Shown: positions 45,040 through 57,914 of the stretch, piece after piece
Layout of the letters: each line of letters begins with the position of its first letter
Position numbering within the stretch: the stretch's first letter is position 1
Source: Hevea brasiliensis
Lineage: Eukaryota > Streptophyta > Magnoliopsida > Malpighiales > Euphorbiaceae
DNA length: 64,000 bases
Reading direction: 5' to 3'
Assembly (NCBI RefSeq): GCF_030052815.1
Contig: NC_079496.1
Coordinates: 81,333,652 to 81,397,651 of the forward strand
The notes under the pieces: generated by a model
What the model was told of the DNA's origin: nothing
The model's input: the letters and a program-made list of their open reading frames with translations, nothing else
Database searches by the model: none
Made by a program: the position numbers and the translations under genes

Positions 45040-46734
45040 TATTATCAGAAAATTAATTGTAGTAAATAACCAGATTAATTAGTTAATGTATCAAGTGATT
45101 AACCGAAATGATTATGGTCTTTTAATAAAATTGGTCCTCCCACTAACTTAGCGAATTCTACACTTTCAAAGTAGAAAACGGAAATCCTAGTTGGATGGAT
45201 TTCTAGTGGGTGATTGAATTCTTATAATTCTATTGATCATCCTCAGGTACATCCGTTATTGGAATTACAATAAACTATAAGTGAGCAACTCCTTGCCCAT
45301 CACATCTCATGTGAGGTTCAATCCTTTACCTAGCCCCTAATGCTCAAAATCTCAGGTACATCCATTATTGACTTATCTTGCATTAGTTAAGTTGATCCCA
45401 TTGAGCCAATAATTATGCAAATAATTTTAATGTCCTCAGGTACATCCAATATTAGCCACCAAACCATTTACATATTTACAACATCTCATGCTTAACAATT
45501 ATTCTTAAGAAAATCTCTTAAATTAATTGCATCTTATGCAACTATTTAAATTTTCTTAAAATAATTGCCCCATATTATAATTACTTTAATTACTTTAATT
45601 ATAGCATTTCCAACTTAATCATTTGTTTGGAAGATTTTATAGTCATCCTAATTACTATTAAGGTCTCACTTTGCATATTATCCATTTAGCATGCATATAT
45701 CATATAATTGCATACATTCCCATACATCTCATGCATTCATGGATAAGTAGTAAATATGGTATGACCATTGAATCCGGGCATTCCTAGGTGCATTTCATTC
45801 ATTCATTTTACAAGAGTTGCTGAAGGAGTACATAATCAATACTTGATCTTGAATTCCTCCCACTGGTCCCACCAATACTCTTAACCTCCTTGAACTTCTT
45901 GCAATCCAATATTACATAGTAATCCTTGGCATACCAAGGTGAATTTATAAGAACTTAAATAAATGAAATTACAAAGAAAAATTATTACAAACTTAATAAT
46001 ACATGCCCAAATAAATTAAAATAAATTAATTAATTTACAATCCCAAAGAAACATAAAAGAAATAAATCCAATCACATTGGTCTTTTATAGTCCATGATCA
46101 TCCATCATGCATATCACTATTTAACAATTAAATAAAACATACATACTTAAATTAAATTGAATATCTCATATTCAACTTAAAAATCTAGATTTGAATATGA
46201 TTCAAATAAATTTAAAAATTCATATTTGAATCTCATTCAAATAAATTTAAAAATTCAGATTTGAATCACATTCAAAAAACCTTAAAAATTCATATTTGAA
46301 TCACATTCAAACAATTTTTAAAAATTCAGATCTGAATATTATTCAAACAAATTTAAAAAATAAGATTTAAATATGATTCAAACAACTTTAAAATTTCATA
46401 TTTGAATCATATTCAAACAACTTTTAAAATTCAGATTTAAATCACATTCAAGCAATTTTTAAAATTCTGATTTGAATCATAATTTGATTGTGTGATTAAA
46501 ACTACTAATTAAACACTTTAATTAGTCAAAGAATAGGCCTTAGATCATACAACAATTATAGAATTAAAAGCCAAACCTTGAACCAACCATGAAAGCCAAA
46601 CCATGCGCACCATTGATGGTGTTTTTTCAAGCATGCTGCCACACCTCCATTGCAACCAGCAATGGATAAATCATCTCATGATCAAAACACACAATTAAAT
46701 CATATAATCAATAATCTAAATGGCAAATATAGTG
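45040..46734 (-). other. copia-2 5' leader
   Basis: This is about 1.7 kb of untranslated leader between PBS and gag, collinear with 9022-10553 and lengthened by the larger minisatellite. The three-copy CTCAGGTACATCC motif is kept near 45240, 45353 and 45436. No coding frame. Confidence 0.8.
46179..46490 (-). repeat. 35-bp minisatellite, about 9 copies, in copia-2 leader
   Basis: Eight full units and one partial unit of about 35 bp. Many of them alternate between ATTCAGATTTGAAT and ATTCATATTTGAAT forms, separated by ATTCAAACAAATTT-like spacers. Copia-1 has three units at the same place. Confidence 0.9.
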
Positions 46735-46746
46735 GCTCTGATACCA
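46735..46746 (-). other. copia-2 primer binding site (tRNA-iMet)
   Basis: TGGTATCAGAGC on the minus strand, two bases from the 5' LTR. Confidence 0.95.
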
Positions 46747-46748
46747 AT

Positions 46749-48813
46749 TGAAGGAGCAGAAGAGTGAAAATACAAGTGTATACCATTGAATTCAAAAATT
46801 TTCACCTAGGGTCACATGCATCATGCAAGATTTATTTTTATGTATTTGATTTCAATGATAAACAACATATTAAAACTCTTTTAATATGTTTTTGGATCTA
46901 TATTTGCCATTTAAGATTTTAAAATTAATCAACTTAATTTTAGAACCCTAGATTAAATCAAGAACAAACACACTAACTTCTTGATGCACTGTTGTGTAAT
47001 TGCGCCTTTGAGATTCGTCTTCAAGACACCAGATGTTGTCCCTCTAGCTTGTCCACACCAAGAACACCTATGGCAGCCCTTGAATAGCTTTTAAAGCTTT
47101 TTCTATTATTTAGAAAATCAAGTTCTGCCTTTTAAGAGATCAAAGATGTAAGCAGGACACTAGAAACGATTTCTAGTATTTTTAAATCAAGAGATTGATG
47201 GCTAATCTCTTTGAATTGATGGGAGATGAAGAAGAAGAGATGGAGAGCCTCAAAATGGAGTGACAAAGGAGGAGTGGCTGCTGGTTGTGATATTTTTAAT
47301 TCATAACAACACTTATATAGCTAGGTCAACACATTAAACCCTTGCCATATATCACCCTCTGATTGGTTCTAGGTTTAATTGACCCAATCACATTGTGCTA
47401 AGTGTCAAACCTATATTTAGTCTTAATTTTAATCATCTTACATGATTAAAAAACATTTGGCAAGCTTATGTGTAATCCCAGGTGTCACCATCTCATGGTG
47501 CCACGTGTCACCCTATGAAATGACCAAAATGCCCCTGTGACTTAATTTTGAGTTCTTAACCTAAAATAATTATTTCTCTTCTTCTCATTAATTTATATCA
47601 AATATAAATTAATTAATTAATCTCTATTAATTAATTTCTTATTAATTAAATTCATATTTAAACACTTTAAATATAAATTTAACTTACACTATATATCCAA
47701 TAATCTAGATTTGGTTTCAAGTTATGCTAGGGACTTTGCAATCTAATTGCAAACCAAACCCATTTAATTAATCAATTAAAATCTTTAATTAATTAATTAA
47801 ATCATATTTAATTAGGTGATAACTTGTGTATGTGTGTGACTAGGCTCATCACTAATTGGCAATGAGATATGATATCAACTCTTAATATCATCAGAACTCT
47901 TTCTTACCATAAATGATTTCTCTAAATCATTTTATGCACCTCATAGACCATGGTTAACACCTAGCATAGCATGCCATGGCCACCCAATTAGTAGTAAGGT
48001 TTACCTTAAATGAACCTATAATCATATGTTACCATGCACTGGAATCTCTCTGTTACAAAATCCCAACTCAAGCTGGAGTCATGGTTTATGTCAAACTCCA
48101 TTTGCTATGAATATTATGTTCTCTTTTAATTCTAGTTCTTAATTAAAAAGATTTTCTCATCAGAAACTCTTTACTGAATAAATCTATTTATCCTGGCCAG
48201 AAACTTGAAACATCAAGAACAATTAAATGAACATATGATTTTATCTCTATTTACTTAGAGGAACAGATTCCATCTTGATCAACACCTACCTCCATATATA
48301 ACTAGTAGGAGCCAACATATACCCATACACAGTACAAGTATGAAAGCAGTATCAAACTCAAACTACCTATTTACAAGATAATTGTGCTATCTCAGGTCTA
48401 AAGATTATATGCACTGATATGATTTATGACAAAACATTGACAAGAGTAAACTCTATGTGCTTGTCATATGTGTCACTGGTTCGGCCTACTTATCATGTAT
48501 AAGTGCCTATCATGTTTGTCATATGGCATGAGACTCACCATTCCATCTTATTTATATCTCATATAAATAACTTGGGAACAAACATGAATACAATCTTTCT
48601 GGATAAGTCATGTCCTTATTATGAAGTATCCTCGATTGTGAACCTATTTATGATACTTTGTACTTAAGATTAGAATTTCTAACAAAATATCAATGGACCT
48701 TTTCTATTACACATAAATATCTTATGTAAATAGAAAAGTGGAAATGCCTTTTATTAATAAAAACATGTACAAGATACATACTAAATGATATGCTCTAGGG
48801 CATACTACTAACA
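46749..48813 (-). repeat. copia-2 5' LTR
   Basis: A 2065-bp LTR paired with 39393-41483. TATA candidate at 47313-47319 (minus strand). A deletion of 27 to 30 bp near 48663 distinguishes it from the other three copia LTRs. Confidence 0.95.
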
Positions 48814-48818
48814 AATGA

Positions 48819-49635
48819 GTTGATGGAAGTTAAAACTTTATCAAAAAGGAAAGGAATCTAGGTTTAATGAGGAAGTGGAAATTTCGATACCTTAGAGAGG
48901 GTTAAGGTTTTAAAGTATTTGATTAAATTAAACTTGTATATTTATGTTACTTAAAGTGTATATATATGAATAAAATTGAAATTGAATGAACTTGCATAAG
49001 ATTTGTAATTTTAACAAATTAGGATTTGAACCAAATTAGGGTTTGCTCATACAATAGTGTATGAAAATATTAATGGTCAATTAGTGACCATTTGGTAAGT
49101 TTTAAACTTAATATGAAGTGAATTGAGTCATTGAATGTTGGAAAGGGTAGGCTGCCTTGTGTGCTGCAGTCTGGACTCCTAGAGTCCAGTGTGTTTGGAG
49201 CGCCTTAACTGAACTTGTGTAGCTCCAATTGGTTCAATGCTAATTGAAGGTAAAACTAGATACATAATCCCACAATTTTGCTGAAGGAACCCTACCCATA
49301 AAATCAACCTAAGTGGCTTTAAAAAATGTCCTAATCCGGGTGACTAATATGCTGTCCCTGGAAAATGACCAAATGAATAGTGTTCATTCATTTGGTCATA
49401 ACTCAATGTAAAAAGGTCCAATTAACCTAAATTTTATACCGATAGAAAGCTGAGACATAGCTCTACAACTTTAATGAAGAAAACAAACCCAAATTTTGAC
49501 CATAACCTGTCCAAAAACTCACCTGCAGTCAGTGTACAAAATTGCCAATATTCAAAAATTGCCCAAAAATTCTGGGTAAAGGCAATCCGACCAGTTATGG
49601 TGAAATAGTCATAACTTAAGCTAAAAAACTCCAAA
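48819..49635 (+). mobile_element. plus-strand gypsy LTR, second part
   Basis: Continuation of the LTR begun at 38462 after copia-2. It matches the middle of the family A LTR at 15990-16500: the CCAATTGG...GAGG block, the GACCAAATGAA...AGTGTTCAT motif, and AAAGGTCCAATTAACC. It is cut at 49636 by element iii. Its remaining end must lie right of the window. Confidence 0.78.
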
Positions 49636-50847
49636 TGTCACACCTTACCCCTCCATAAGGCATAACATGATCTCGTAGTATACCTAATGAATTACCAAAC
49701 TTCGTCTACTGATAACCCATTAAATATACTATAAGTGACTTTTGACCTTTTCTTATTTCTTTTTACAGGTGTTAAATTTTTTTTTTAATTGAAGTGAAAT
49801 CAAATAACAATCTGAAGTATCAATAATTTCTGTAAAAATTTCGGCAGAGTGCCGTCTGTGTTTAGAACAAAACAATTCTTTAAAAACCTGTAAAAAAGCA
49901 CTTCCAATATATTTGTTAAATCTCAAACTCCAATATGGCTCAACCCAAATCAGTGTCCTCAACACAGTTCAAACTCAAGTCAATATCATTTTCAGCAATT
50001 CCAAAGATAAAGTGCAAAATAAATGAGTATTTCAAAAGCTGAAATAAGAGAATTGTAATACGACATTTTGACAAGCCAAAATCATTTATAACTTATTTTA
50101 CAACTGCTCAAGACCAAGTACAATATATACATACAGTTCACATACATTACAATAATATTTACAAGGAAGTGGTATACTCAATATACCTAGCAAAAGCCCA
50201 ATGCGAAGTCACAAGCAGCCTACTATGCTGCTTTATTTGTCTGTCTACCTACGACAGCAATGAAAAAGCTATCGCTGAGTAAAATTTACTCTGTTGTGTA
50301 CAATAACAATTTAAAATACGGTATATAAAACTTTTATTGACAATTTACAATTCAAATAATTCACAATTTATGTCTCAATTTTCAAAGTTCATATAATACA
50401 AATTTGATCAAATAATTTAATAACACAGTATTGTCAATCAATAACACAATTTAGGTCATGACACAAATTTTTTCAAACATGCCATGTTGTACACCACGAC
50501 AAGGCATACTCACCCCACTAATCGAAATCAATGAGGGAGATGGCTAGCTAGATAATGAGTACTCATCCATACTCACCTCAGACTGGCAAGTTAAAGAGGG
50601 AGGAATATAGTCTTACTCACCCCATAAATGGAGGAGGAACATAATGATATTTCCATGCTAAGTGTGAATCAAAAATAATTTCAAATCATAATATTTAAAT
50701 ATTTCATACAAACCACAAATCACATTTTATCTCAAAATTTCCAGTTACAAAGTAGGCAACACAATAATTTCCAAATAAAATTCTCAAAGCTAAAATAATA
50801 AAAAACTATTCATAACTCATTTCTACAAATAAGTTTCTAGTAAAAAC
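49636..50847 (-). mobile_element. element iii 3' LTR, distal part (family A)
   Basis: On the plus strand it starts TGTCACACCTTACCCC, nearly the same as the solo LTR at 1437. On the minus strand this is the LTR end. The stem-loop/acceptor block is at 50247-50299. It is split by element iv at 50848 (AAAAC duplicate 50843-50847) and continues at 59532. Confidence 0.92.
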
Positions 50848-52449
50848 TGTAACACCCCTGATTTTTTTATATATTATTATTGGGCTTCGTGTAGGTATCC
50901 TCAATTCGCGGAAATTCGACAGTTGTCCGGATCTGTGAATTTCCGGCCAGACAGACCAGCTACCGAAAAAGTCTCCGAATTGGACCGAGGTTTTGGCTAG
51001 CCCCCCATTGTCAGACGTCCCGAGCGCGTTCCCGAAGTCGGAATCGGCAAAGGTAAACCCGAACCTTGTTTTTACGTAATTTTCTAGTGCTTAAATAGGA
51101 TTAAAAATCCGTAAAATATTCGTGGTAGCTTAGAAAATTATGATTGATTTGATGGGCCCAGGAGGGGCTGTGTGATATGATTGAACTGTTGATATATGGA
51201 TTGTGAATATAGAAGTGCGTTTTTAGCCCTTTTACAGGTTGGGTAGGTCCTAGGTATAGGGGAGACTCTGCCGGATTTTCGGCACGACTTAGGACGTAAT
51301 TGGTCTTTTTCTTTAATTTTATTGAGTCAGATTGTATTAAATAAATGTAATATGATTGTCAGGTGAGCCGGGACAGCCTTCTTCCTCCGCCCAGCCGCCA
51401 CAGTAATTTGTCGTCAAGTCTGTGAGTAAAATATTAATTTTAATTATAATTTCGATATTATTATATGTTCAGCATGCCCATGCTTCACTTATATGCATAT
51501 ATTTATGTAGTTAAACTCTAGGCACGATTTATGTTGCATTCATAATCATGATGTACCATGGATGTTGTTGTGGTAATTTGGAGCAGCGTGCGTTGGCGTG
51601 CGTGTGATGTGGTGTGGACTATGGATAGGACGGGGTAGTCACGGCTTGAGTAATTGGGACCGTTCCTTCGAGGGGTAGTCACGGCTTGAGTAATTCCTGG
51701 GACCCTCGATTTGGTTATTAAGTGGAAGTCCGAGCTTGAGTAATTGGCCGCACCAGTTGGATTTAAGAGAGTCAGATAGGGATCGGCTCCCATATGTTAT
51801 GATTGATACTACAGGGTGTGTGAGTGCTCCAAATTACCTTTTGATGCTATGATGTGAATTTATTCTGATGTTGCATTTCATTCCACAAAGTTGCATGAGT
51901 TTTAGATAGTTATAGAGATTATGGTTAAAATTGATATTTTACTCTCTGAAGTCGAACGCTCACTCTGTTCAAAAATTTTACAGCACAGGAGGATATTTTG
52001 TTCAGGTTAACTCGCTTTTTACCTCGCAGTTGTTTATCAATATTGTGTAATTTTAATTACTCCTAGAATTTCCGCATGTGTTAGCAGTAATTATTTGAAA
52101 TTGGTCTGTAATATTATATTCATGTTGGAACTGTAAACTTAATATTTTAAGTCTGTTTGATGGATTGGATGAGGGAGCTGAGCTCCCATTTATTATTATG
52201 TTGATGAGTATGTGGAGGGTGAGCTGAGCTCCCCAATGGATTGTTTATTGTGTTTACAGGTCGGGTGAGTCGAAAACTCCCCGTTGGAAAGTCCATTTTA
52301 TGGACGGACTCTGTCCGTTTGTTTTCTTGATATTGGGCCCAAATGGGCCTTAGAGTTGGGTTAATGAATAGTTAAGGCTTACTACGGGCCTCGGGGCTTT
52401 AGGTGGCCTGTGTCCTAGTCTTGGCCCGCCCATAGGTTGGGTCGTGACA
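50848..52449 (+). repeat. element iv 5' LTR (family D)
   Basis: A 1602-bp LTR. Donor-like AAG/GTAAAC at 51053 and acceptor-like TTTTACAG ending at 51983. A three-copy repeat containing CGGCTTGAGTAATT or GAGCTTGAGTAATT lies at about 51632-51745. Two GAGCTGAGCTC palindromes lie near 52173-52187 and 52220-52232. Confidence 0.95.
51632..51745 (+). repeat. three-copy GGCTTGAGTAATT repeat in family D LTR
   Basis: Imperfect units of about 45-50 bp with the core GTAGTCACGGCTTGAGTAAT. The third copy is diverged (GTCCGAGCTTGAGTAAT). It is repeated in the 3' LTR at about 58695-58812. Confidence 0.8.
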
Positions 52450-52453
52450 AATG

Positions 52454-52465
52454 TGGTATCAGAGC
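52454..52465 (+). other. element iv primer binding site (tRNA-iMet)
   Basis: TGGTATCAGAGC, four bases after the 5' LTR. Confidence 0.95.
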
Positions 52466-55400
52466 TTAGGCTCCAGATTCTTAGGGAATGTTCATCTAAA
52501 GTGTTGGGAAGAGTCTACTAGGAGTCACATGCGGAGTATAGGATTCTGTTTCGTCTTTTCCTGTAATTCTTTGTTTCTAGATTCTACGTTATACCTCGGG
52601 AAATATAAGATTACCTCAGTTAGTGTCTTGATTTTCGTGGAGTACATAGAAACATGAAATAGATTTAGCAAACTTATTGAGATCTACCTTGGAAACACGT
52701 ACTCCAATAAATACTATATTTTCGTCAGTATGGGTTTAAATGGTGTGCCCATTTCGTGCAAGGCACGAGTACATAAAAGTGAGTCTTGAAAGTACAGTTG
52801 CCCTAGATAAGGATGAGGATACCATTGCTGGCAGTCATCAGTGGATGACCCAGATAAAATAAGTTTATGATAATAGAAGATTCAAGAGAGATAAGAGATT
52901 AAGAGACCTAGTCTGCCAGGACGTATCGTAGTAACTATACAATATTCTCGATGTCCGCTCGTAAGTCGCAGATTACGATCGACATGAGATTATTGTGTAG
53001 AGCTGCGTACTTTCCTGTAGTGCTTATGATGAGGATGTTGCAGGCAGTCTCTGTTTTGGTACAGTAATGCCAGAACAGAGTTCTATATCTACAAAGGAGT
53101 TGGGAACTCTTGGTTAGGGATCTAGAGCTAGAATATCGAAGGTCACAGTTGGGTGGTAACTAGAGTCAGTGACCCAGTTACCCTAGCATGAGCTAGAGTT
53201 ACAGTAAGAGTTGCTATCAGACCAGAGATTTCGAACTAGTTGCAAGGTAAAGGTGACACCTATAGAGTGAGACCATCTAGTCTTCGGTATGGAATTTTGG
53301 ATGGTTTTTGCAGTATGACAAACATTTTGCTTAGAGTTTAGTGAGAATAGTATACCTTGTGTGTATCAGTATGGAATAAAGTACAACCCTACTACCTAGA
53401 GAAGGTCGAAACTATGAATTTATGATTTCTGAGCTATGATATGATAAGAGAGACATTAGTTTGACATGGTTTTGGGCAAGGTGGTAAATGTAGTACCTTT
53501 GTTGCAGCAAGTTAGGTATAGTCCTATCTTTTGGAAGGGACCGAAAGTTATTACTAATAATGGTGACCCACAAAATAGTGCCCCAGATGGGACTGTAGAG
53601 TGTGGTAGAGAGTAGTTGGCTCGGGTATCCTGGAGAGGATACAAGTTCCATTATAGGAATCATATATAATCAGATCACGATGGATGTAAATCCTTTGAAT
53701 TGGATGACGGGTTTGGGTGCCCGAAATCTTAAGTTTTGGAATTGAGTAAACATGGAAAATAATAATAATAAAAATAATAATAAATAAAATTACTGCAGAA
53801 TCAGTTCTCGAGGTAGTAAGGGTATTATGTAAGCTAAAGGATAAGAATAGAAATCATACGATAAAGGTATGACTGCAATTTCCTGAGTTCCTTTCTGACT
53901 TCATATTGTTCAAACAGTAGTATAATCTAATTATAATAGTGTTAAGAGTAATAAATTAGCGAAGATAAATCACAGAAGGCCAGTAGACAGAGAAAGTGTA
54001 GAATGAAAATTGGGATAATTGATTACAGATGCAATATAATCTAAGTGCTAGTGGGAGTACTAGCTAGAGTGGTCAAAGGACCAAATCTGAGTAGCACAGA
54101 CATATGATAACGCGATAGAGACTCGGCAAGATATAGTTAGCAAGTACAATTGTATGTTAGGAAGAAGAATGGAACCAGGGATAGAATAGTCAAGTTCTAT
54201 TTTGGGTAAGACAAAGGAAATAAATGAAAGGACAACCTAAAGAGCGCATAATAAAAGGAACAAAGTTAAGATATAGGATAGGCTAAGTGTTATTCTTGGC
54301 AAGGAGAATGACAAGGATAGAAAACCCAAAATGGGACCACATTAGTGAGAAAAGTGATGGAGGTATGGAATACAATAATAATGAGTAAATGTTAGAAGGT
54401 GTGTCATGGTATTGCGGACTACCTAAATAGGTAGAGAAAGAGAAGTTAGTAAGCAGTAAGTTGAATAAAAGTCAGTCTAAGGGATCAAATAGGTATGATG
54501 AGAGGAAAAGAATGATAGATAATGACACATAGGTTTTAGGTAAGACTTTTGAGATAGTGAGAAGGTAGTTAGAGGTTCGTTATGAATGTCAGGCAAACAT
54601 TTTTAGTGTGATCAACAGAATCACTTTGCAGTGAGGCAATAACAACAGAGCAACAGTAGGGGTAGAATAAAAAGTAACAAGTATGGATGGTAATAAATCA
54701 CTAGAAAGTTTAAGGATCAAATTAATGACCATAGATAAGGGTGGAATTAGTGTTGAAAGAATCTATTAGCGAGAGAAATCTTTCAGGATTCAACAAGGGT
54801 TAAGGGCACAATATAAACTATAATAGATATGAATCATAGGTCGAGTATAAGTAAAGTTAATAAATTATAAAATATTATGTCAGGAAGGACAATGGTACGG
54901 TAAAGGGTTCATGCAGATGATACCTTATAGGTAGAGCACAATTGTGCTAGGAGATGATGAAATTTGAAGAGAGACTAAGAAACATAGGTTAAACATTATT
55001 ATATGGACAATCGGGCGTAGTTGAATATAGAGGATATTTTTCTTTCTTTTCAAGTTTAGCTCGTGTTTTTGATTCCAGAGCGTTATATAAGGAGCAGAGA
55101 CTGAGGCAAGGAGATCTAGTTATTTGAGATTTTGATAGGCACCAATTCATATACAATTTCTGATATGAGAATGACGGAAGTGCATAGCTAGTGTTAAGTA
55201 TGAAAGGACGATCGAGTAATGACAGAGTTAAATTGAGTTAGATACTAAGGCTTGCTACTGTTTTAAACTATGAGCTAGATGAAGTACTATTTATGGATGA
55301 GTTTCAATAGATGAAATTGTTGCTGATGGGTAATTTGAGGTTGAAGTTTAGAAAGCTATGGGCAGTATATATGATTATATTAAGGAGAATGAACACGTGA

Positions 55401-55899
55401 AGTATCTTGTTTGGAATTAAGGCATGACACATATTTCCTACAGTAGTGTTAGTTCGGATGGAACTTATAGTTTATGGGGCTCATATTCATCCAGATAAGC
55501 AATTTCCTACTAAGGCTGGTAGGGAATGATAATGTTACGATAGTTAAGTTAGAAAAAGGGGATACAAGAAAAATATTCTATGTTTAATTATAAGTGTTAC
55601 ATAAGGAGAAGAATGTCTTTGGTAGGAGTAAATCATAGGGTTAGAATTCTCTCAGTAATGAAACTAGTAATCAAGATAAGACTAAGAAATAAAAAGAAAG
55701 TTAAAGTTGATGATGGGATAGACATCTTTGAAGGAAAAGGTGTAAGGATGAGATAGGACTAAAATTAAGGAATAAGTACAGCAGGTTGAAAAGATGCCAA
55801 CAATACCAAAAAGAGGAAAAGGGAAGTGGATAAGATGTAAAGGACGGAAGAGAGCTCGATAGAGTCGGTTATAATGATGAGGATAAGGAGTGTCTAACC
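52466..55899 (+). mobile_element. element iv internal non-coding core
   Basis: This is 3.4 kb without gag, protease or RT similarity and with stops throughout in every frame. From about 52790 on it aligns in blocks with element i (13180-14500): CCCTAGAT.AGGA near 52801 against 13207, the CGTAGTAACTAT...GAGATTATTGTGTAGAGCT block, and the GACTAGA.TGGT..GGAC.AAATC block at about 54065 against 13990. A conserved non-coding interior fits a LARD-like or heavily deleted non-autonomous family. Confidence 0.75.
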
Positions 55900-57852
55900 A
55901 CCGCCTGTGTTAACACTACCTATGAGCGGTGAAGGATACACCGTGTACTGTGACGCCTTCAGAGTTGGCCTAGGGTGTGTTTTGATGCGGAATGGAAATG
56001 TAGTGGCTTATGCTTCAAGGTAGCTGAAGAGGCATGAGCAGAACTATCACACCCATGATTTGGAAATGGCGGCTGTAGTCTTTGCACTAAAAATCTGGAG
56101 ACACTACCTGTATGGTGAAGTGTGCGAGATATACACCGACCATAAGAGTTTGAAGTACATCTTCCAATAGAGGGATTTAAACTTGAGACAGAGGAGATGG
56201 ATGGAGCTTCTGGAAAACTATGATTGCACCATCCAGTACCACCATGGGAAGGCCAATGTAGTAGCAGATGCTTTAAGCGTAAAAATCTTACGCGGTTTGG
56301 CGCACATTTCAGCAGAGAAGAGACCGTTGATTCAGGAAGTACATGAGTTGATGGATCAATGTTTAATCCTAGATCTTTCAGATGAGGGGGTCTTGTTGGC
56401 TCATTTTTCAGTGAGGCCAGACTTGCGAGATAGAGTTAGAGTTTCCCAACACAGAGACCAACAATTGATGAAGATTATAGAGAGAGTACAGCAAGGTGAA
56501 GGTAGTGAGTTTGGATTTCCCAATGATGGCGCCCTAGTACAAGGTTCTAGGATATGTGTGCCCGATGTAGACAACCTCAAGAATGAAATCATACGAGAGG
56601 CACACTACACCCTGTACAGTGTCCACCCAGGTTCCACCAAGATGTACCATGATGTGAAAGATAGCTACTGGTGGAATGGCATGAAGAGAGACATAGCAGA
56701 CTTTGTGTCCAAGTGCTTGACTTGTCAGAAGGTAAAGTTTGAACACCAGAGACCGTCAGGGAAGCTGCAAGAGCTCCCTATCCCAGAATGGAAGTGGGAA
56801 ATGATCACTATGGATTTTGTGACTGGGTTGCCTCGTACCACGCGAGGATATGATTCGATATGGGTAATTGTAGACCGTCTAACCAAATCAGCTCACTTCT
56901 TGCCTGTGAAGACTACATATTCTGTGGCACAGTACACCGGCTCTACATTCGAGAAATAGTCAGATTGCATGGAGTTCCGGCTTCCATAATATTTGACAGA
57001 GGGCCCCAGTTCACTTCTCGGTTTTGGAGAAAGTTGCAGGAGGCACTTGGCACACAGTTGAACTTCAGTACGGCTTTCCACCCTCAGACAGACGGACAGT
57101 CCGAAAGGACAATCCAAACACTGGAAGACATGCTTCGCATGAGTGTCTTGGATTTTGGAGGTCAATGGGATGATCAGCTAGCTTTGGTGGAGTTTGCCTA
57201 CAACAACAGTTACCATTCCAGCATAGGGATGGCACCCTATGAGGCACTATATGGAAGAAGGTGTAGGTCTCCTCTGTGTTGGACAGAAATGGGGGAAGCG
57301 AAGGTGCATGATGTAGACCTAGTGCAGTACACTTCAGAGATAGTTCCTTTAATCAGAGAACGATTGAAAACAGCTTTCAGTAGGCAGAAGAGTTATGCAG
57401 ACCCCAGACGAAGGGATGTGGAGTTGTCAGTAGGCGACTATGTATTCTTGAAGGTTTCTCCAATGAAGGGAGTCATGAGATTTGGAAAGAAGGGCAAGTT
57501 GGCACCTCGGTATATTGGACCTTTTGAGGTTACTGATAGAGTTGGAGCAGTTGCCTACCGGCTAGAGCTACCACCCAACCTTTCTCACGTTCATCCCGTG
57601 TTTCACATCTCCATGCTCAGGAAATATATTCCCGATCCTTCTCATGTACTACAATCGGATGTAATATAACTAAAGGAGAACTTGACATTTGAGGAGCAAC
57701 CTGTAGCCATAGTGGACTACCAAGTGAGACAGCTAAGATCAAAATAGATCCCTATGGTTAAGGTTTTGTAGAGGAGCCAGTCAGTGGAAGAGTGCACCTG
57801 GGAGTCAGAACGGGACATGCGTAGCAAGTACCCTTATCTGTTCAATGTGTAA
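55900..57852 (+). pseudogene. element iv RNase H, integrase and chromodomain region
   Basis: The best-kept gypsy coding region in the window. RNase H starts near 55925 ([20 protein letters not shown], then TDHKSL). A 258-codon frame (56183-56959) covers the RNase H end, the integrase zinc finger (HPGSTKMY, CLTCQKVK, 56600-56735) and the first catalytic Asp (TMDFVTGLP, 56810). A one-base shift near 56930 moves to the frame 56860-57669, with FDRGPQFTSRFW (second Asp) and QSERTIQ (Glu), so the D-D-E set is present, plus the GPFEVTDRVGAVAYRL domain. After a stop at 57667 a chromodomain-type tail (TWESERDMRSKYPYLF) continues to 57852, with two more stops. Tekay/Del-like chromovirus; not functional as one protein. 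Confidence 0.92.
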
Positions 57853-57901
57853 TCATGTATTTTATTCTGCCTTGTGTAAAATTCGAGGACGAATTTTCTG
57901 T

Positions 57902-57914
57902 AAGGGGGGAAGAA
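57902..57914 (+). other. element iv polypurine tract
   Basis: AAGGGGGGAAGAA directly before the 3' LTR. Confidence 0.92.

Larger units (their letters stand above)
39393..48813 (-). mobile_element. copia-2, complete structure, duplication AATGA
   Basis: A structurally complete 9421-bp minus-strand Ty1/copia element with two LTRs (39393-41483 and 46749-48813), PBS, polypurine tract and the internal order gag, IN, RT, RNase H. It is flanked by the direct duplication AATGA (39388-39392 and 48814-48818). It is the same family as copia-1. The LTRs differ by a few per cent plus a 27- to 30-bp deletion in the right copy near 48663, so it is not a recent insertion. The protease and part of the nucleocapsid are deleted and several frames are broken, so it is not autonomous. 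Confidence 0.95.

Noticed and set aside
50860..50885. TATATATT at the very start of the family D LTR as the promoter
   Set aside because: It would leave a U3 of about 20 bases, too short to be credible, and the T/A run may be simple low complexity.
53412..53663. 83-codon minus-strand frame in the element iv core
   Set aside because: Not open in the homologous part of element i and no recognisable motif; treated as chance.
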